From positions 124,001-188,000 of the forward strand of contig NZ_JARRIR010000009.1 of assembly GCF_029601685.1 (NCBI RefSeq): DNA of 64,000 nucleotides. Reading direction: 5' to 3'. Under the pieces are notes generated by a model. It was not told the origin of the DNA, ran no database searches, and was given only the letters and a program-made list of their open reading frames with translations. Below, piece by piece: positions 27,296 to 36,582 of the stretch. How positions within the stretch are numbered: the stretch's first letter is position 1; the number at the start of each line of letters is the position of its first letter. The stretch is from Metarhizobium sp017305935. GTDB taxonomy: Bacteria; Pseudomonadota; Alphaproteobacteria; Rhizobiales; Rhizobiaceae. Position numbers and translations under genes: made by a program.

Positions 27296-28173
27296 GGATG
27301 AGCAAGAAATCCGGCCAGCCGGGCCTCGAAGTCGAAAACATCACCGTCACCTATCGCAACGGCCACACCGCACTGCGCAACGCCAGCTTTTCCGTGCCGC
27401 GCGGCACCATCACCGCGCTGGTCGGCGTCAATGGCAGCGGCAAGTCGACATTGTTCAAGTCGATCATGGGTTTCGTGCCGCTCGCCAGCGGCACGGTGCG
27501 CATCCTCGGCGAGCCGGTGAAGACGGCGCTGAAGAAGAACCTCGTCGCCTATGTGCCGCAGGCGGAAGAGGTCGACTGGAACTTCCCGGTGCTGGTCGAG
27601 GATGTGGTGATGATGGGCCGCTACGGCCATATGGGTTTCCTGCGCATCCCCTCGCGCCGCGACCGGCAGATGGTCGATGAGGCGCTGGAGCGGGTCAACA
27701 TGGCCGCTTTCCGCAAGCGCCAGATCGGCGAACTCTCGGGCGGCCAGCGCAAGCGTGTCTTCCTCGCCCGCGCACTCGCGCAGGAAGGCCAGATCATCCT
27801 GCTGGACGAACCCTTCACCGGCGTTGACGTCACCACCGAGGAGCAGATCATCACGCTCCTGAAGGCGCTGCGCGCCGAGGGCCGGGTGATGCTGGTCTCG
27901 ACCCACAATCTCGGCAGCGTTCCGGAATTCTGCGACCGCAGCGTCTTCGTCAAGGGCACGGTGCTGGCCTCCGGTCTGACCTCGGAGGTGTTCAACGAGG
28001 AAAACCTGGAGCGCACCTTCGGCGGCGTGCTGCGCCATTTCATCCTCGGCGGCGCCGACCTGCATGACGATGCCGACCCGCGTCATCTCAAGGTGATCAG
28101 CGACGACGAGCGGCCCTTCGTCATCTATGGCAATGGTGAGAAAAAGGCGGCTGGCGATGACCACCCTGCTTGA
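27292..28173 (+). CDS. sitB: Manganese ABC transporter, ATP-binding protein
   Basis: A 293-residue ATPase. Walker A is GVNGSGKST, the signature is LSGGQRKRVFLARAL, and Walker B is IILLDEPFTGVD. The Q-loop segment VAYVPQAEEVDWNFP is typical of metal-type cluster. The start ATG at 27292 overlaps the sitA stop (ATGA). The C-terminal tail of about 45 residues after the ATPase core (HFILGGADLHDDADPRHLKVI...) is also seen in SitB proteins, whose role is not known. Its end overlaps sitC by 17 bases. Confidence 0.94.
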   Translation: MRMSKKSGQPGLEVENITVTYRNGHTALRNASFSVPRGTITALVGVNGSGKSTLFKSIMGFVPLASGTVRILGEPVKTALKKNLVAYVPQAEEVDWNFPVLVEDVVMMGRYGHMGFLRIPSRRDRQMVDEALERVNMAAFRKRQIGELSGGQRKRVFLARALAQEGQIILLDEPFTGVDVTTEEQIITLLKALRAEGRVMLVSTHNLGSVPEFCDRSVFVKGTVLASGLTSEVFNEENLERTFGGVLRHFILGGADLHDDADPRHLKVISDDERPFVIYGNGEKKAAGDDHPA

Positions 28174-29014
28174 ACCCTTCACCTATGACTACATGCTCAA
28201 CGCCATCTGGGTCAGCGCGCTGGTCGGCGGCGTCTGCGGTTTTCTCTCCTCCTATCTGATGCTGAAAGGCTGGTCGCTGATCGGCGATGCGCTTTCCCAT
28301 GCCATCGTGCCGGGGGTGGCCGGCGCCTATATGCTCGGCCTGCCCTTTTCCATCGGCGCCTTTCTCTCCGGGATTCTGGCGGCCGGCGGAATGCTGTTCC
28401 TCAATCGCCGCACCCGGCTGAAGGAGGATGCGATCATCGGCCTGATCTTCACCTCCTTTTTCGGCCTCGGCCTGTTCATGGTGTCGCTGTCGCCGACCTC
28501 GGTGAACATCCAGACTATCGTGCTCGGCAATATTCTGGCGATTTCGCCGGCCGATACGCTGCAGCTGGTGATCATCGGCGGCGTCAGTCTCGCCATCCTC
28601 GCCGTCAAATGGAAGGATCTGATGGTGACCTTCTTCGATGAGAGCCATGCGCGCACCATCGGCCTCAACCCCGCCTTCATCAAGGGTCTGTTCTTCACCC
28701 TGCTCAGCGCTTCCACGGTCGCGGCCCTGCAGACGGTCGGAGCCTTCCTTGTCGTCGCCATGGTCGTCACCCCCGGCGCGACCGCCTATCTGCTCACCGA
28801 CCGCTTCGAGCGGGTGATCGGCCTCAGCTTCACCATCGGGGCGCTGACCAGCGGCGTCGGGGCCTATCTCAGCTATTTCCTCGACGGCGCCACCGGCGGC
28901 GTCATCGTCGTGTTGCAGACGCTGCTGTTCCTCGCCGCCTTCGTCTTCGCCCCCAAGCACGGGCTCATCGCCAGCCGTCGCCGCGCCCGGCTTGCCACGG
29001 AGGACGCAGCATGA
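28157..29014 (+). CDS. sitC: Manganese ABC transporter, permease 1
   Basis: A 285-residue ABC-3 family permease with eight or so helices. The segment YLMLKGWSLIGDALSHAIVPGVAGAY is the family hallmark. ATG 28157 is chosen because MTTLLEPFTYDYMLNAIWVS matches the usual start of SitC; an in-frame ATG 30 bases upstream lies deeper in sitB. The stop overlaps sitD (ATGA). It would form the membrane pore together with SitD. Confidence 0.93.
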   Translation: MTTLLEPFTYDYMLNAIWVSALVGGVCGFLSSYLMLKGWSLIGDALSHAIVPGVAGAYMLGLPFSIGAFLSGILAAGGMLFLNRRTRLKEDAIIGLIFTSFFGLGLFMVSLSPTSVNIQTIVLGNILAISPADTLQLVIIGGVSLAILAVKWKDLMVTFFDESHARTIGLNPAFIKGLFFTLLSASTVAALQTVGAFLVVAMVVTPGATAYLLTDRFERVIGLSFTIGALTSGVGAYLSYFLDGATGGVIVVLQTLLFLAAFVFAPKHGLIASRRRARLATEDAA

Positions 29015-29856
29015 ACGAGTATCTCGAACTGGCGATCCTGCCTTTCCAGCTTCCCTTCATGCAATATGCTTTCGTCATCTCGGTGATGGTCGCCATTCCC
29101 ATGGCGCTGCTCTCCTGCCTGCTGGTGCTGAAAGGCTGGTCGCTGATGGGCGATGCGGTCTCCCATGCCGTACTGCCCGGCATCGTCATCGCCTATATCG
29201 CCGGCCTGCCGCTGGCGGTCGGGGCGTTCACCGCCGGCATGATCTGCGCGCTGGCGACCGGTTACCTCAAGGAAAACAGCCGCATCAAGGAAGATACGGT
29301 GCTCGGAATCGTCTTTTCCGGCATGTTCGGCCTCGGGCTGGTGCTCTATGTAAAGGTGCAGGCCGATGTGCATCTCGACCATATCCTGTTCGGCGACGTG
29401 CTCGGCATCGCGCCCTCCGACCTGATCGAGACCGGCATCATCGCCCTCATCGCCACCGCCTTCCTGGTGCTGCTGCGCAAGGACCTGCTGTTGCATGCCT
29501 TCGATGCCCAGCACGCCCGCGCCATCGGCCTGCCGGTGCGGCTTTTGCATTACGGCTTGCTGACGGTGCTGTCTCTGACGGTGGTCGGCGCGCTGAAGGC
29601 GGTCGGCATCATCCTGTCGGTGTCGCTGCTGGTCGCCCCCGGCGCCATCGCCTTCCTGCTGACCCGCACCTTTCGCGCCATGGCGATCACGGCGGTGGCG
29701 ATTGCGGTCGGGTCTTCGCTGGCCGGCATCTATGTCAGCTTCTTCCTCGACAGTGCGCCGGCGCCCACCATCGTGCTGATGATGGGCGCCCTGTTCATTC
29801 TCGCCTTCATACGCGTGACGCTCGCCGCCCGGCGAACGGCGCGGGCAGCGGGATAA
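29011..29856 (+). CDS. sitD: Manganese ABC transporter, permease 2
   Basis: A 281-residue ABC-3 permease and paralogue of SitC, sharing LVLKGWSLMGDAVSHAVLPGIV. It starts on ATGA overlap with sitC and ends eight bases before the convergent dehydrogenase gene, so there is little room for a terminator; read-through antisense to that gene is possible. Order and overlap show that sitABCD is a single transcript. Confidence 0.93.
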   Translation: MNEYLELAILPFQLPFMQYAFVISVMVAIPMALLSCLLVLKGWSLMGDAVSHAVLPGIVIAYIAGLPLAVGAFTAGMICALATGYLKENSRIKEDTVLGIVFSGMFGLGLVLYVKVQADVHLDHILFGDVLGIAPSDLIETGIIALIATAFLVLLRKDLLLHAFDAQHARAIGLPVRLLHYGLLTVLSLTVVGALKAVGIILSVSLLVAPGAIAFLLTRTFRAMAITAVAIAVGSSLAGIYVSFFLDSAPAPTIVLMMGALFILAFIRVTLAARRTARAAG

Positions 29857-29863
29857 CAGTCAC

Positions 29864-31291
29864 TCAGCCGTGCGCGATCATCACATGGCGCACGGCGGTG
29901 TAATCCTCCAGCGCATAGATCGACATGTCCTTGCCGTAGCCGGATTGCTTGACGCCGCCATGGGGCATTTCGTTGCAGAGCATGAAATGCGTGTTGATCC
30001 AGGTGCAACCATATTGCAGCCGCGCCGCCGTCTTCATCGCCTTTGAAATATCCTTGGTCCAGACGGAAGACGCGAGGCCGTAATCGCTGTCGTTGGCCCA
30101 GGTCACCGCCTGTTCCGGCTCGGTGAAGCGGGTGACGGAGACGACCGGGCCGAACACCTCGCGACGGACGATCTCGTCCTCCTGCGTTGCCCCGGCAATC
30201 ACCGTCGGCTGGAAGAAGAACCCCTTGTCGCCGAGCACGGCGCCGCCGGTGGTCACCTCGATATGCTTGTGCTCGCGTGCCCGGGTGACGAAGCTTTCGA
30301 CCCGGTCGCGCTGGCGGCGCGAGATCAGCGGGCCGATCTCGTTTTCGGTGTCGTCGGCGCGGTTGAGGCGGATGGTCGAGACGGCGGCGGAGAGATCGGC
30401 GACCAGCCGGTCGTAGATCTTCGCATCGGCATAGACGCGGCAGGCGGCGGTGCAATCCTGCCCGGCATTGTAGTAACCGAAGGCGCGGATACCGTCGACC
30501 ACGGCCGCGATATCGGCGTCGTCATAGACGACGACCGGCGCCTTGCCGCCGAGTTCCAGATGGGTACGCTTCACCGTCTTGGCGGCGGCGGCCAGCACCT
30601 TCTTGCCGGTGGCGACGTCACCGGTGATCGACACCATGTTGATCTTCGGATGGTTGATCAGCGCATTGCCGACCGTCTCGCCGCGCCCGAGCACGACATT
30701 GACCACGCCTTCCGGCAGGATGTCAGCGAGAATCTTCGCCAGCTTCAGCGCCGTCAGCGGCGTCTGCTCGGAAGGCTTGAAGACGACGGTATTGCCGCCG
30801 GCAATCGCCGGCGCCAGCTTCCAGGCCATCATCATCAACGGATAGTTCCACGGCGCGATGGAGCCGACGATGCCGACCGCATCGCGGCGCACCATCGAGG
30901 TGTGGCCCGGCAGGTATTCGCCGGCCACCGGCCCCGGCAGCGCCCGGATCGCGCCGGCGAAAAACCGCCAGCAATCGATAACGGCTGGCAGCTCGTCGTT
31001 GAGCACGGCATTGATCGGCTTGCCGCAATTCAGCGCTTCCAGCGTCGCGAAGCCTGCGGCCTCGCGCTCGATGGCATCGGCGATCTGCAAGAGATAGGCC
31101 GAGCGCTGGCCGGGCGTCGTCTGCGACCAGTCGATAAAGGCCTTTTCGGCTGCCTCGACGGCGGCGTCGATCTGGCCGAGCGAGGCTTCCGGCAGGTCGA
31201 GCACCGTCTCGCCGGTCTTGGGGTTCAGGATGGTTTCGTCGGCCTCCGTGCCCGCTTCGAAGCGGGCGCCGATCAGCATCTGCGTGTCCAT
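29864..31291 (-). CDS. Gamma-aminobutyraldehyde-type dehydrogenase (PatD-like)
   Basis: A 475-residue NAD(P)-dependent aldehyde dehydrogenase. Catalytic Cys is in AGQDCTAACR and the general base Glu in HLELGGKAPVVVYDD; the oxyanion Asn is in APWNYPLMM. The sequence layout (ALNCGKPINAVLNDELPAVIDCWRFFAGA) is that of aminobutyraldehyde and trimethylaminobutyraldehyde dehydrogenases in polyamine catabolism. It is last in a block with potC-, potB- and potA-like genes, only 25 bases behind potC, so it probably acts on an aldehyde derived from the imported amine. The exact aldehyde is not fixed by sequence. Confidence 0.85.
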   Translation of the reverse strand: MDTQMLIGARFEAGTEADETILNPKTGETVLDLPEASLGQIDAAVEAAEKAFIDWSQTTPGQRSAYLLQIADAIEREAAGFATLEALNCGKPINAVLNDELPAVIDCWRFFAGAIRALPGPVAGEYLPGHTSMVRRDAVGIVGSIAPWNYPLMMMAWKLAPAIAGGNTVVFKPSEQTPLTALKLAKILADILPEGVVNVVLGRGETVGNALINHPKINMVSITGDVATGKKVLAAAAKTVKRTHLELGGKAPVVVYDDADIAAVVDGIRAFGYYNAGQDCTAACRVYADAKIYDRLVADLSAAVSTIRLNRADDTENEIGPLISRRQRDRVESFVTRAREHKHIEVTTGGAVLGDKGFFFQPTVIAGATQEDEIVRREVFGPVVSVTRFTEPEQAVTWANDSDYGLASSVWTKDISKAMKTAARLQYGCTWINTHFMLCNEMPHGGVKQSGYGKDMSIYALEDYTAVRHVMIAHG

Positions 31292-31316
31292 AACGTTCTC
31301 CCTTTATTTCAATAGT

Positions 31317-32126
31317 TTATTTGCCGCCGCCGGCGATCTGGTCGCCGTCGCGGGTGAGGTAATAGGCGGCCAGGATCGGCAGGAAGGTGACCAGCACCAC
31401 GACCATGGCGACGACATTGGTGACCGGCCGCTGGCGCGGGCGGATCAGTTCTTCCAGCATCCAGATCGGCAGCGTCGATTGCTGGCCGCCGGTAAACGTG
31501 GTGACGATGACTTCATCGAACGAGAGCGCGAAGGCGAGCATGCCGCCGGCCAAGAGTGCGGTGCCGATATTCGGCAGGACTACATGCCGGAACGTCTGGA
31601 ACCCATCGGCGCCGAGATCCATAGAGGCCTCGATCAACGAGCCGGAGGTGCGCCGGAAGCGCGCCACCGCATTGTTGTAGACCACGACGACGCAGAAGGT
31701 GGCGTGGCCGAGCACGATGGTCCAGACCGAGAAGGGAATGTCGAGCAGGCTGAAGGCCGAGCGCAGCGCGATGCCGGTGATAATGCCGGGCAGCGCGATC
31801 GGCAGCACGACCAGCAGCGAGATCGCCTCGCGGCCGAAGAAGCGCGTCTGGGAAACGGCAGCCGCACAGAGCGTGCCGAGCGCCAGCGCAATGACCGTGG
31901 CGATGCTCGCCACCTTCACCGACAGGCCAAGTGCCGCCCACACATCCGGCCGGTTCCAGGCAATCGCAAACCATTGCGTGGTGAAGCCCGGTGGCGGCCA
32001 TTGGTAACTCTTCTCCTCCGTCGTGAAGGCATAGACGAAGATCAAGAGGATCGGCAGGTGCAGGAACAGAAGTCCCAGCCCGGCGGCGAGTTTCAGCGAA
32101 AAGGATGCGGAGCGATCAGAGCGCAT
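31317..32126 (-). CDS. Polyamine-type ABC transporter permease (PotC-like)
   Basis: A 269-residue inner-membrane permease with six helices and the EAA loop EASMDLGADGFQTFRHVVLPN, which docks to the ATPase. The opening helix and the FTTEEKSYQWPPPGFTTQWF periplasmic segment resemble PotC/PotI proteins. Its start overlaps the potB-like gene by 11 bases. The substrate is inferred from family and from the adjacent aldehyde dehydrogenase. Confidence 0.87.
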   Translation of the reverse strand: MRSDRSASFSLKLAAGLGLLFLHLPILLIFVYAFTTEEKSYQWPPPGFTTQWFAIAWNRPDVWAALGLSVKVASIATVIALALGTLCAAAVSQTRFFGREAISLLVVLPIALPGIITGIALRSAFSLLDIPFSVWTIVLGHATFCVVVVYNNAVARFRRTSGSLIEASMDLGADGFQTFRHVVLPNIGTALLAGGMLAFALSFDEVIVTTFTGGQQSTLPIWMLEELIRPRQRPVTNVVAMVVVLVTFLPILAAYYLTRDGDQIAGGGK

Positions 32127-33066
32127 CGAAGGCTCCCTGTCGTTTTGCCAGCCACAGATAGAGGCCCATGATGACGATCGGCACCACCGAGAAGGCGGCG
32201 GCGAGCGGAATATTGCCGGCCGTGCCCTGTTGGGTATAGACCGCCTGGCCGATGAACAGCCGCGACGAACCGATGATCTGCGGGATGATGTAATCCCCGA
32301 GCGTCAGCGAGAAGGTGAAGATCGAGCCGGCGACGATGCCGGGCAGCGCGAGCGGCAGGATGACCGTTCGGAACGCCTGCGCCGGCGTCGCCCCCAGATC
32401 GGAGGAGGCTTCGATGAGATTGCCCGGCACCCGCTCCAGCGCCGCCTGCGTCGGCAGGATCATGTAGGGCAGCCAGATATAGACGAAGACGATGAAGGTG
32501 CCGAGATAGCTGACCGACAGCGAATTGCCGCCGACGACCGGCAAAGCGAGGATGCCGTCAAGCAGCCATGTCAGATGCAGTTTCTCGAAGGCCCAGTTCA
32601 AAATGCCTTCCTTGGCGAGGATCAGCTTCCAGGCATAGATTTTGACGAGATAGCTGGACCACAGCGGCAGCATGATGCCGAGATAGAACAGCGCCTTCCA
32701 TTTGCCCTGCGCATAGCGCGCCGCATAGTAGGCGATGGGAAAGGCGACCGCCGCCGAGGCGACGGTCACCGCCGCCGCCATGGTGACGGTGCGCAGGATG
32801 ATGTCGAAATTCGAGGGGCGCAGCAGTTCGGCATAGGTGGCGAGGGTGAATTCGTAATTCACCATCCCCGAAAATTCGTCGATCGAGAAAAAGCTCTGCA
32901 GCAACAGCGCCAGCAGCGAGCCGATATAGATGACGCCGAGCCAGAGCAGCGGCGGCGTCAGCATCAGGAACAAGAGCAGCTTGGGCTTGCGCCAGAAGCT
33001 GTCGGAGAGCGCCCCGGCAAAGCCGCCGCGACCGGGCAGGATCGAGGGAGAGGCCGCGACGCTCAT
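32116..33066 (-). CDS. Polyamine-type ABC transporter permease (PotB-like)
   Basis: A 316-residue permease with an EAA loop EASSDLGATPAQAFRTVILPL and a long N-terminal extension containing RKPKLLLFLMLTPPLLWLGVIY. Helices and the NYEFTLATYAELLRPSNF periplasmic stretch fit the PotB/PotH branch. Its start overlaps the potA-like gene by four bases (ATGA), so translation of the operon is coupled from ATPase to permeases. Confidence 0.87.
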   Translation of the reverse strand: MSVAASPSILPGRGGFAGALSDSFWRKPKLLLFLMLTPPLLWLGVIYIGSLLALLLQSFFSIDEFSGMVNYEFTLATYAELLRPSNFDIILRTVTMAAAVTVASAAVAFPIAYYAARYAQGKWKALFYLGIMLPLWSSYLVKIYAWKLILAKEGILNWAFEKLHLTWLLDGILALPVVGGNSLSVSYLGTFIVFVYIWLPYMILPTQAALERVPGNLIEASSDLGATPAQAFRTVILPLALPGIVAGSIFTFSLTLGDYIIPQIIGSSRLFIGQAVYTQQGTAGNIPLAAAFSVVPIVIMGLYLWLAKRQGAFDAL

Positions 33067-34055
33067 GATGCGTCATCCATGTAGTGGATGTCGGATCCGA
33101 CCCAGCCGAGGCCGATATTCGACCCGATGGCCGGTACCGGCTGATCGGCGGGCAGCATGACATGCAGCCGCGTGCCTTGCGCCTCGACCAGCAGCCGGTT
33201 GACGGCGCCGAGGAAGCTGGATTGCTGCACGGTCGCCGCAACGCCTTCGCCGGCCGGGCGCACCCGGATCGCTTCGGGCCGCAGGCTCGCCCAGCGCTTT
33301 TCGCCACCGAGACGCGTCATCACGTCGGGCGCGATGACATTCGAGGAGCCGACGAAATCGGCGACGAAACGCTGTTTCGGCCGCTTGTAGATATCCTCCG
33401 GCGTGCCTTCCTGAACGATATTGCCGTTGTTGAAGACGGCGACGCGGTCGGCCATCGACAGGGCCTCGCCCTGGTCGTGGGTGACGAAGACGAAGGTGAT
33501 GCCGAGCGCCCGCTGCAGGCTTTTCAGCTCCTCCTGCATCTGTTCGCGCAATTTCAGGTCGAGCGCGCCGAGCGGCTCGTCGAGCAGCAGCACTTTCGGC
33601 TTGTTGACGAGGGCGCGGGCGAGCGCCACGCGCTGGCGCTGGCCGCCGGAAAGCTGGCCGGGACGGCGCGCGCCATAGCCCGGCAGCTTGACCAGTTCCA
33701 GCGCCTCTTCTGCCTGCCGCAGCCGGGTCGCCTTGTCGACACCCTTGACCATCAGCCCGTAGGCGACGTTGTCGAGGATGCTCAGATGCGGAAACAGGGC
33801 GTAATCCTGGAACACGGTGTTGACGTTGCGGCGATAGGGCGGCACGCCCTCCACCGCATCGCCGAAGATGCGCACCGAGCCGCCGGTCGGCTGCTCGAAG
33901 CCGGCGATCAGGCGCAGGCAGGTCGTCTTGCCGGAGCCGGACGGCCCGAGCATGGCGAAGAACTCGCCGGGCGCAATGGCGAGATTGACGCCATCCACCG
34001 CGCGGACCTGGCCGAAATGGCGCGAGACGTTTTGAAATTCCACGGCGGCTGTCAT
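33063..34055 (-). CDS. Polyamine-type ABC transporter ATPase (PotA-like)
   Basis: A 330-residue ATPase of the MalK/PotA group. Walker A is GPSGSGKTT, signature LSGGQRQRVALARALV, Walker B VLLLDEPLGALD, and H-loop FVTHDQGEAL. A C-terminal TOBE domain (about 240-330, SLRPEAIRVRPAGEG) is present. It stands between the substrate-binding gene, 280 bases upstream across a RIME-like repeat, and the two permease genes, which it overlaps. Confidence 0.9.
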   Translation of the reverse strand: MTAAVEFQNVSRHFGQVRAVDGVNLAIAPGEFFAMLGPSGSGKTTCLRLIAGFEQPTGGSVRIFGDAVEGVPPYRRNVNTVFQDYALFPHLSILDNVAYGLMVKGVDKATRLRQAEEALELVKLPGYGARRPGQLSGGQRQRVALARALVNKPKVLLLDEPLGALDLKLREQMQEELKSLQRALGITFVFVTHDQGEALSMADRVAVFNNGNIVQEGTPEDIYKRPKQRFVADFVGSSNVIAPDVMTRLGGEKRWASLRPEAIRVRPAGEGVAATVQQSSFLGAVNRLLVEAQGTRLHVMLPADQPVPAIGSNIGLGWVGSDIHYMDDAS

Positions 34056-34175
34056 CGGGACTCCGTCAGGCTCTTCTGGACATGCAGGGTCGGGCGGAAG
34101 CGCTGGCGTTTCCGCAGTCGAGACCTGCTTTTCGGGGACCGGCCCTGAGGGCCGGGCTTATCTTGGGTGGGGGAT

Positions 34176-34315
34176 GCCCCTCATCCGGCTGCCGCTTGCC
34201 TATCTACCCGTTCTGACGGGGAGAAGGGATATGCCGCGCCGGTTTCATCAAGCAAAACCCCTCGGCGGGCAAGTCCCCTCTCCCCGCGAGCGGGGAGAGG
34301 GTTAGGGTGAGGGGC
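34176..34315. repeat. RIME-like mosaic palindromic repeat, copy B
   Basis: Begins GCCCCTCATCCGGCTGCCG and ends GGGTGAGGGGC, with the internal palindrome CCCCTCTCCCCGCGAG-CGGGGAGAGGG and a diverged left module. It sits between the substrate-binding protein gene and the potA-like gene, inside what should be one operon, so it may create an RNA stem that separates expression of the two parts. Confidence 0.72.
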
Positions 34316-34335
34316 AAGCCAGAATTCAGCCTCGA

Positions 34336-35496
34336 TCAACGCCCGCCGATCACGCCGATGTAATCCGACACCCAGCGATGATAGGGCACGCATTCGCTCT
34401 GGGTTTCGCACTTGGCGCGCGGCGTGCGCCAGAACTTGATCTTGTCGAAGTTCTCGAAGCCGTTGGTGGCGCAACCCTGATCGGTCAGGAGTTCGTTGCC
34501 CTTGCAGGCGGCAGGCACCGAGGGGACGGCGCCGAACCAGGCGGCGGCATCGCCCTGGACCTTCGATGACAGCGAATGCTCCATCCACATATAGGCGCAG
34601 TTCGGATGTTCGCTATCGGCGTGCAGCATGGTGGTGTCCGACCAGCCGGTGACGCCTTCCTCGGGGAAGGTCGAGGCGATCTTCTGCTTTTCGGATTGCA
34701 GCAGGTTCACCTGGAACGGCCAGGAGCCGGAGGCAACGACGCCTTCGTTCTTGAAGTCGTCGATCTGGATCATCGCGTCGTGCCAGTAGCGGCCGACCAG
34801 CTTGCGCTGCTCGCGCAGCAGCTCCAGCGCTGCCTTGTACTGGTCTTCGTTGAGCTCGTAGGGATCCTTGATGCCGAGTTCCGACTTGTGGGCCATCAGG
34901 TAAAGGGCGGCGTCGGCGATGTAGATCGGGCCGTCATAGGCCTGCACGCGGCCCTTGTTCGACTTGCCGTCGGGCAGCGTCTGCTCCTCGAACACCACCT
35001 TCCAGCTGGTCGGCGCCTTGTCCTTGAAGGTGTCGGTATTGTACATCAGCACGTTCGGGCCCCAGAGATAGGGGGTGCCGTAATGCACGCCGTCGACGGT
35101 GTGCCAGGGGGCGTTCTGCAAGCGCTCGTCGATGGTCTTCCAGCTCGGGATGAGCGCCGTGTTGATCGGCTGCACGCGCTTGCCGGCGACCAGGCGCAGG
35201 GAGGCGTCGCCCGAGGCGGTGACGAGGTCGAAGCCGCCCTCGTTCATCAGCGCCACCATTTCATCCGAGGTGGCGGCGGTCTTGACCGAGACCTTGCAAC
35301 CGGTTTCCTTCTCGAAGCTGGTGACCCAGTCGTAATTCTTGTCGGTTTCGCCGCGCTCGATATAGCCGGCCCAGGCGACGATGCTGACGGCGCCCTCGCC
35401 CTTGCCCAGTTCCTTCAGGGGCTCGGCGGCCAGCACCTGCGTTGCAAAGCTGAGGCTCGCGACGAGCGCGGTACAGGATCGCATCAGTGTCGTCAT
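34336..35496 (-). CDS. Polyamine-type ABC transporter substrate-binding protein
   Basis: A 386-residue periplasmic protein with signal peptide MTTLMRSCTALVASLSFATQ followed by VLA and cleavage before AEPL. Mature motifs include VSIVAWAGYIERG, TGCKVSVKTAATSDEMVALM and DLVTASGDASLRL, typical of the PotD/PotF-like type 2 binding proteins. Six cysteines, four of them in the C-terminal 60 residues (KGNELLTDQGCATN, KCETQSECVPYHRW and nearby), suggest disulfides and are unusual compared with E. coli PotD. ATG 35496 has AGGGAGA six bases upstream; an earlier ATG at 35562 lacks a signal-peptide-like start. Confidence 0.87.
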   Translation of the reverse strand: MTTLMRSCTALVASLSFATQVLAAEPLKELGKGEGAVSIVAWAGYIERGETDKNYDWVTSFEKETGCKVSVKTAATSDEMVALMNEGGFDLVTASGDASLRLVAGKRVQPINTALIPSWKTIDERLQNAPWHTVDGVHYGTPYLWGPNVLMYNTDTFKDKAPTSWKVVFEEQTLPDGKSNKGRVQAYDGPIYIADAALYLMAHKSELGIKDPYELNEDQYKAALELLREQRKLVGRYWHDAMIQIDDFKNEGVVASGSWPFQVNLLQSEKQKIASTFPEEGVTGWSDTTMLHADSEHPNCAYMWMEHSLSSKVQGDAAAWFGAVPSVPAACKGNELLTDQGCATNGFENFDKIKFWRTPRAKCETQSECVPYHRWVSDYIGVIGGR

Positions 35497-35591
35497 CGGA
35501 AGTCTCCCTGTTGGCCGCCTTTTGCGGCGATTGTTCCCAGGAAGAGACTGGCCCGATTTCAACCTATTCGCAAATTCATTTATCAGAAAAC

Positions 35592-35614
35592 CGATATCGG
35601 AATTTCCGATATCG
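35592..35614. promoter_or_regulatory. 23-bp palindrome, candidate LysR operator
   Basis: Arms CGATATCGGAA and its exact reverse complement are separated by a single T. It contains a T-N11-A type core. It lies about 96 bases before the substrate-binding protein start and 15 bases beyond the lysR stop, so it could be the operator for the transporter genes or, less likely for lack of T-runs, the end structure of lysR. Confidence 0.6.
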
Positions 35615-35628
35615 CGGGGGAAAAAGGC

Positions 35629-36537
35629 TCAGCGCGGCCGGGCCGAGCGCATCGCCTCGGCAATGCCGATGAAATCACGGGCCGATTGCGGCAGGCTGGA
35701 GCCCTTGCGCCAGACCATGCCGACCTGCACCACCGGTAGCGAGGCGGAAACATCGCGGCTTTCGATGCGGTCGCCTTCCAGCGACCAGGGGCGATAGACG
35801 AGATCGGGCAGCAGCGCGATGCCGGCGCCGGTGGCGACCAGGCTGCGCACCGCCTCGACCGAACGGGTGCGGAAGGCGACCTGCGGCCGGGCGCCCAGCG
35901 CCGTCAGAAGCTTGCCGGTGTTTTCCTCGATTTCGTCGACGGTCAGCATGATCAGCGGCTCACGCGCCACATCGGCGACGGTGACGATATCGGCCGCGAC
36001 AAGCGGATGCCCGATCGGCAGCCACAGCCGATAGGGCGAGGTTTCCAGGATCTCCGCCTGCAACGCCATGCGGTCGCGCAGGTTGGAGATCACCATGACG
36101 GCGACATCCAGCTCGCCGCCGATCAGCAGATGTTCGAGATAGCCGCCATTGTCCTCGATGGCGGTGACATCCACCTCGGGACAGGCGCGGCGATAGCGCG
36201 CCAAGAGATCCGACAGCACATAGCCGGCGACCAGCGAGGTGACGCCGATATTCAGCTTGCCGCCGGCAACGGCGCGCTCGCCGGTAAAGCTGTTGCGCGC
36301 ATCCGAGACAGTGGCGAGAATGCGCGTCGCATGGCGCAGGAACTGGTGGCCGTTATGGGTGATCGACAGCCCGCGCGGATGGCGCTCGAACAGCGACACG
36401 CCGAGATCGCTTTCCAGCTCCTTCAGCGCCTCGGTGATCGAGGATTGCGAGATCGACAGATTATGCGCCGCCCGCGTCACCGAGCCCTGCTCGGCAACCG
36501 CCACGAAATATTGAAGCTGGCGCAGGGTGAAAGCCAT
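35629..36537 (-). CDS. LysR-family regulator next to the polyamine-type transporter
   Basis: A 302-residue regulator with an N-terminal winged helix (TLRQLQYFVAVAEQGSVTRAAHNLSISQSSITEALKELESDLGVSLFERH in pattern) and a periplasmic-binding-like effector domain containing LNIGVTSLVAGYVLSDLLARY and ALLPDLVYRPW. It is upstream of, and on the same strand as, the substrate-binding gene and is the natural candidate to control it, through the palindrome at 35592-35614. The effector could be the transported amine or its product. Confidence 0.87.
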   Translation of the reverse strand: MAFTLRQLQYFVAVAEQGSVTRAAHNLSISQSSITEALKELESDLGVSLFERHPRGLSITHNGHQFLRHATRILATVSDARNSFTGERAVAGGKLNIGVTSLVAGYVLSDLLARYRRACPEVDVTAIEDNGGYLEHLLIGGELDVAVMVISNLRDRMALQAEILETSPYRLWLPIGHPLVAADIVTVADVAREPLIMLTVDEIEENTGKLLTALGARPQVAFRTRSVEAVRSLVATGAGIALLPDLVYRPWSLEGDRIESRDVSASLPVVQVGMVWRKGSSLPQSARDFIGIAEAMRSARPR

Positions 36538-36582
36538 GGGCGCGTTAGAACACGCAAGCGTCTCTCAGACAAGCGGCCGGCG

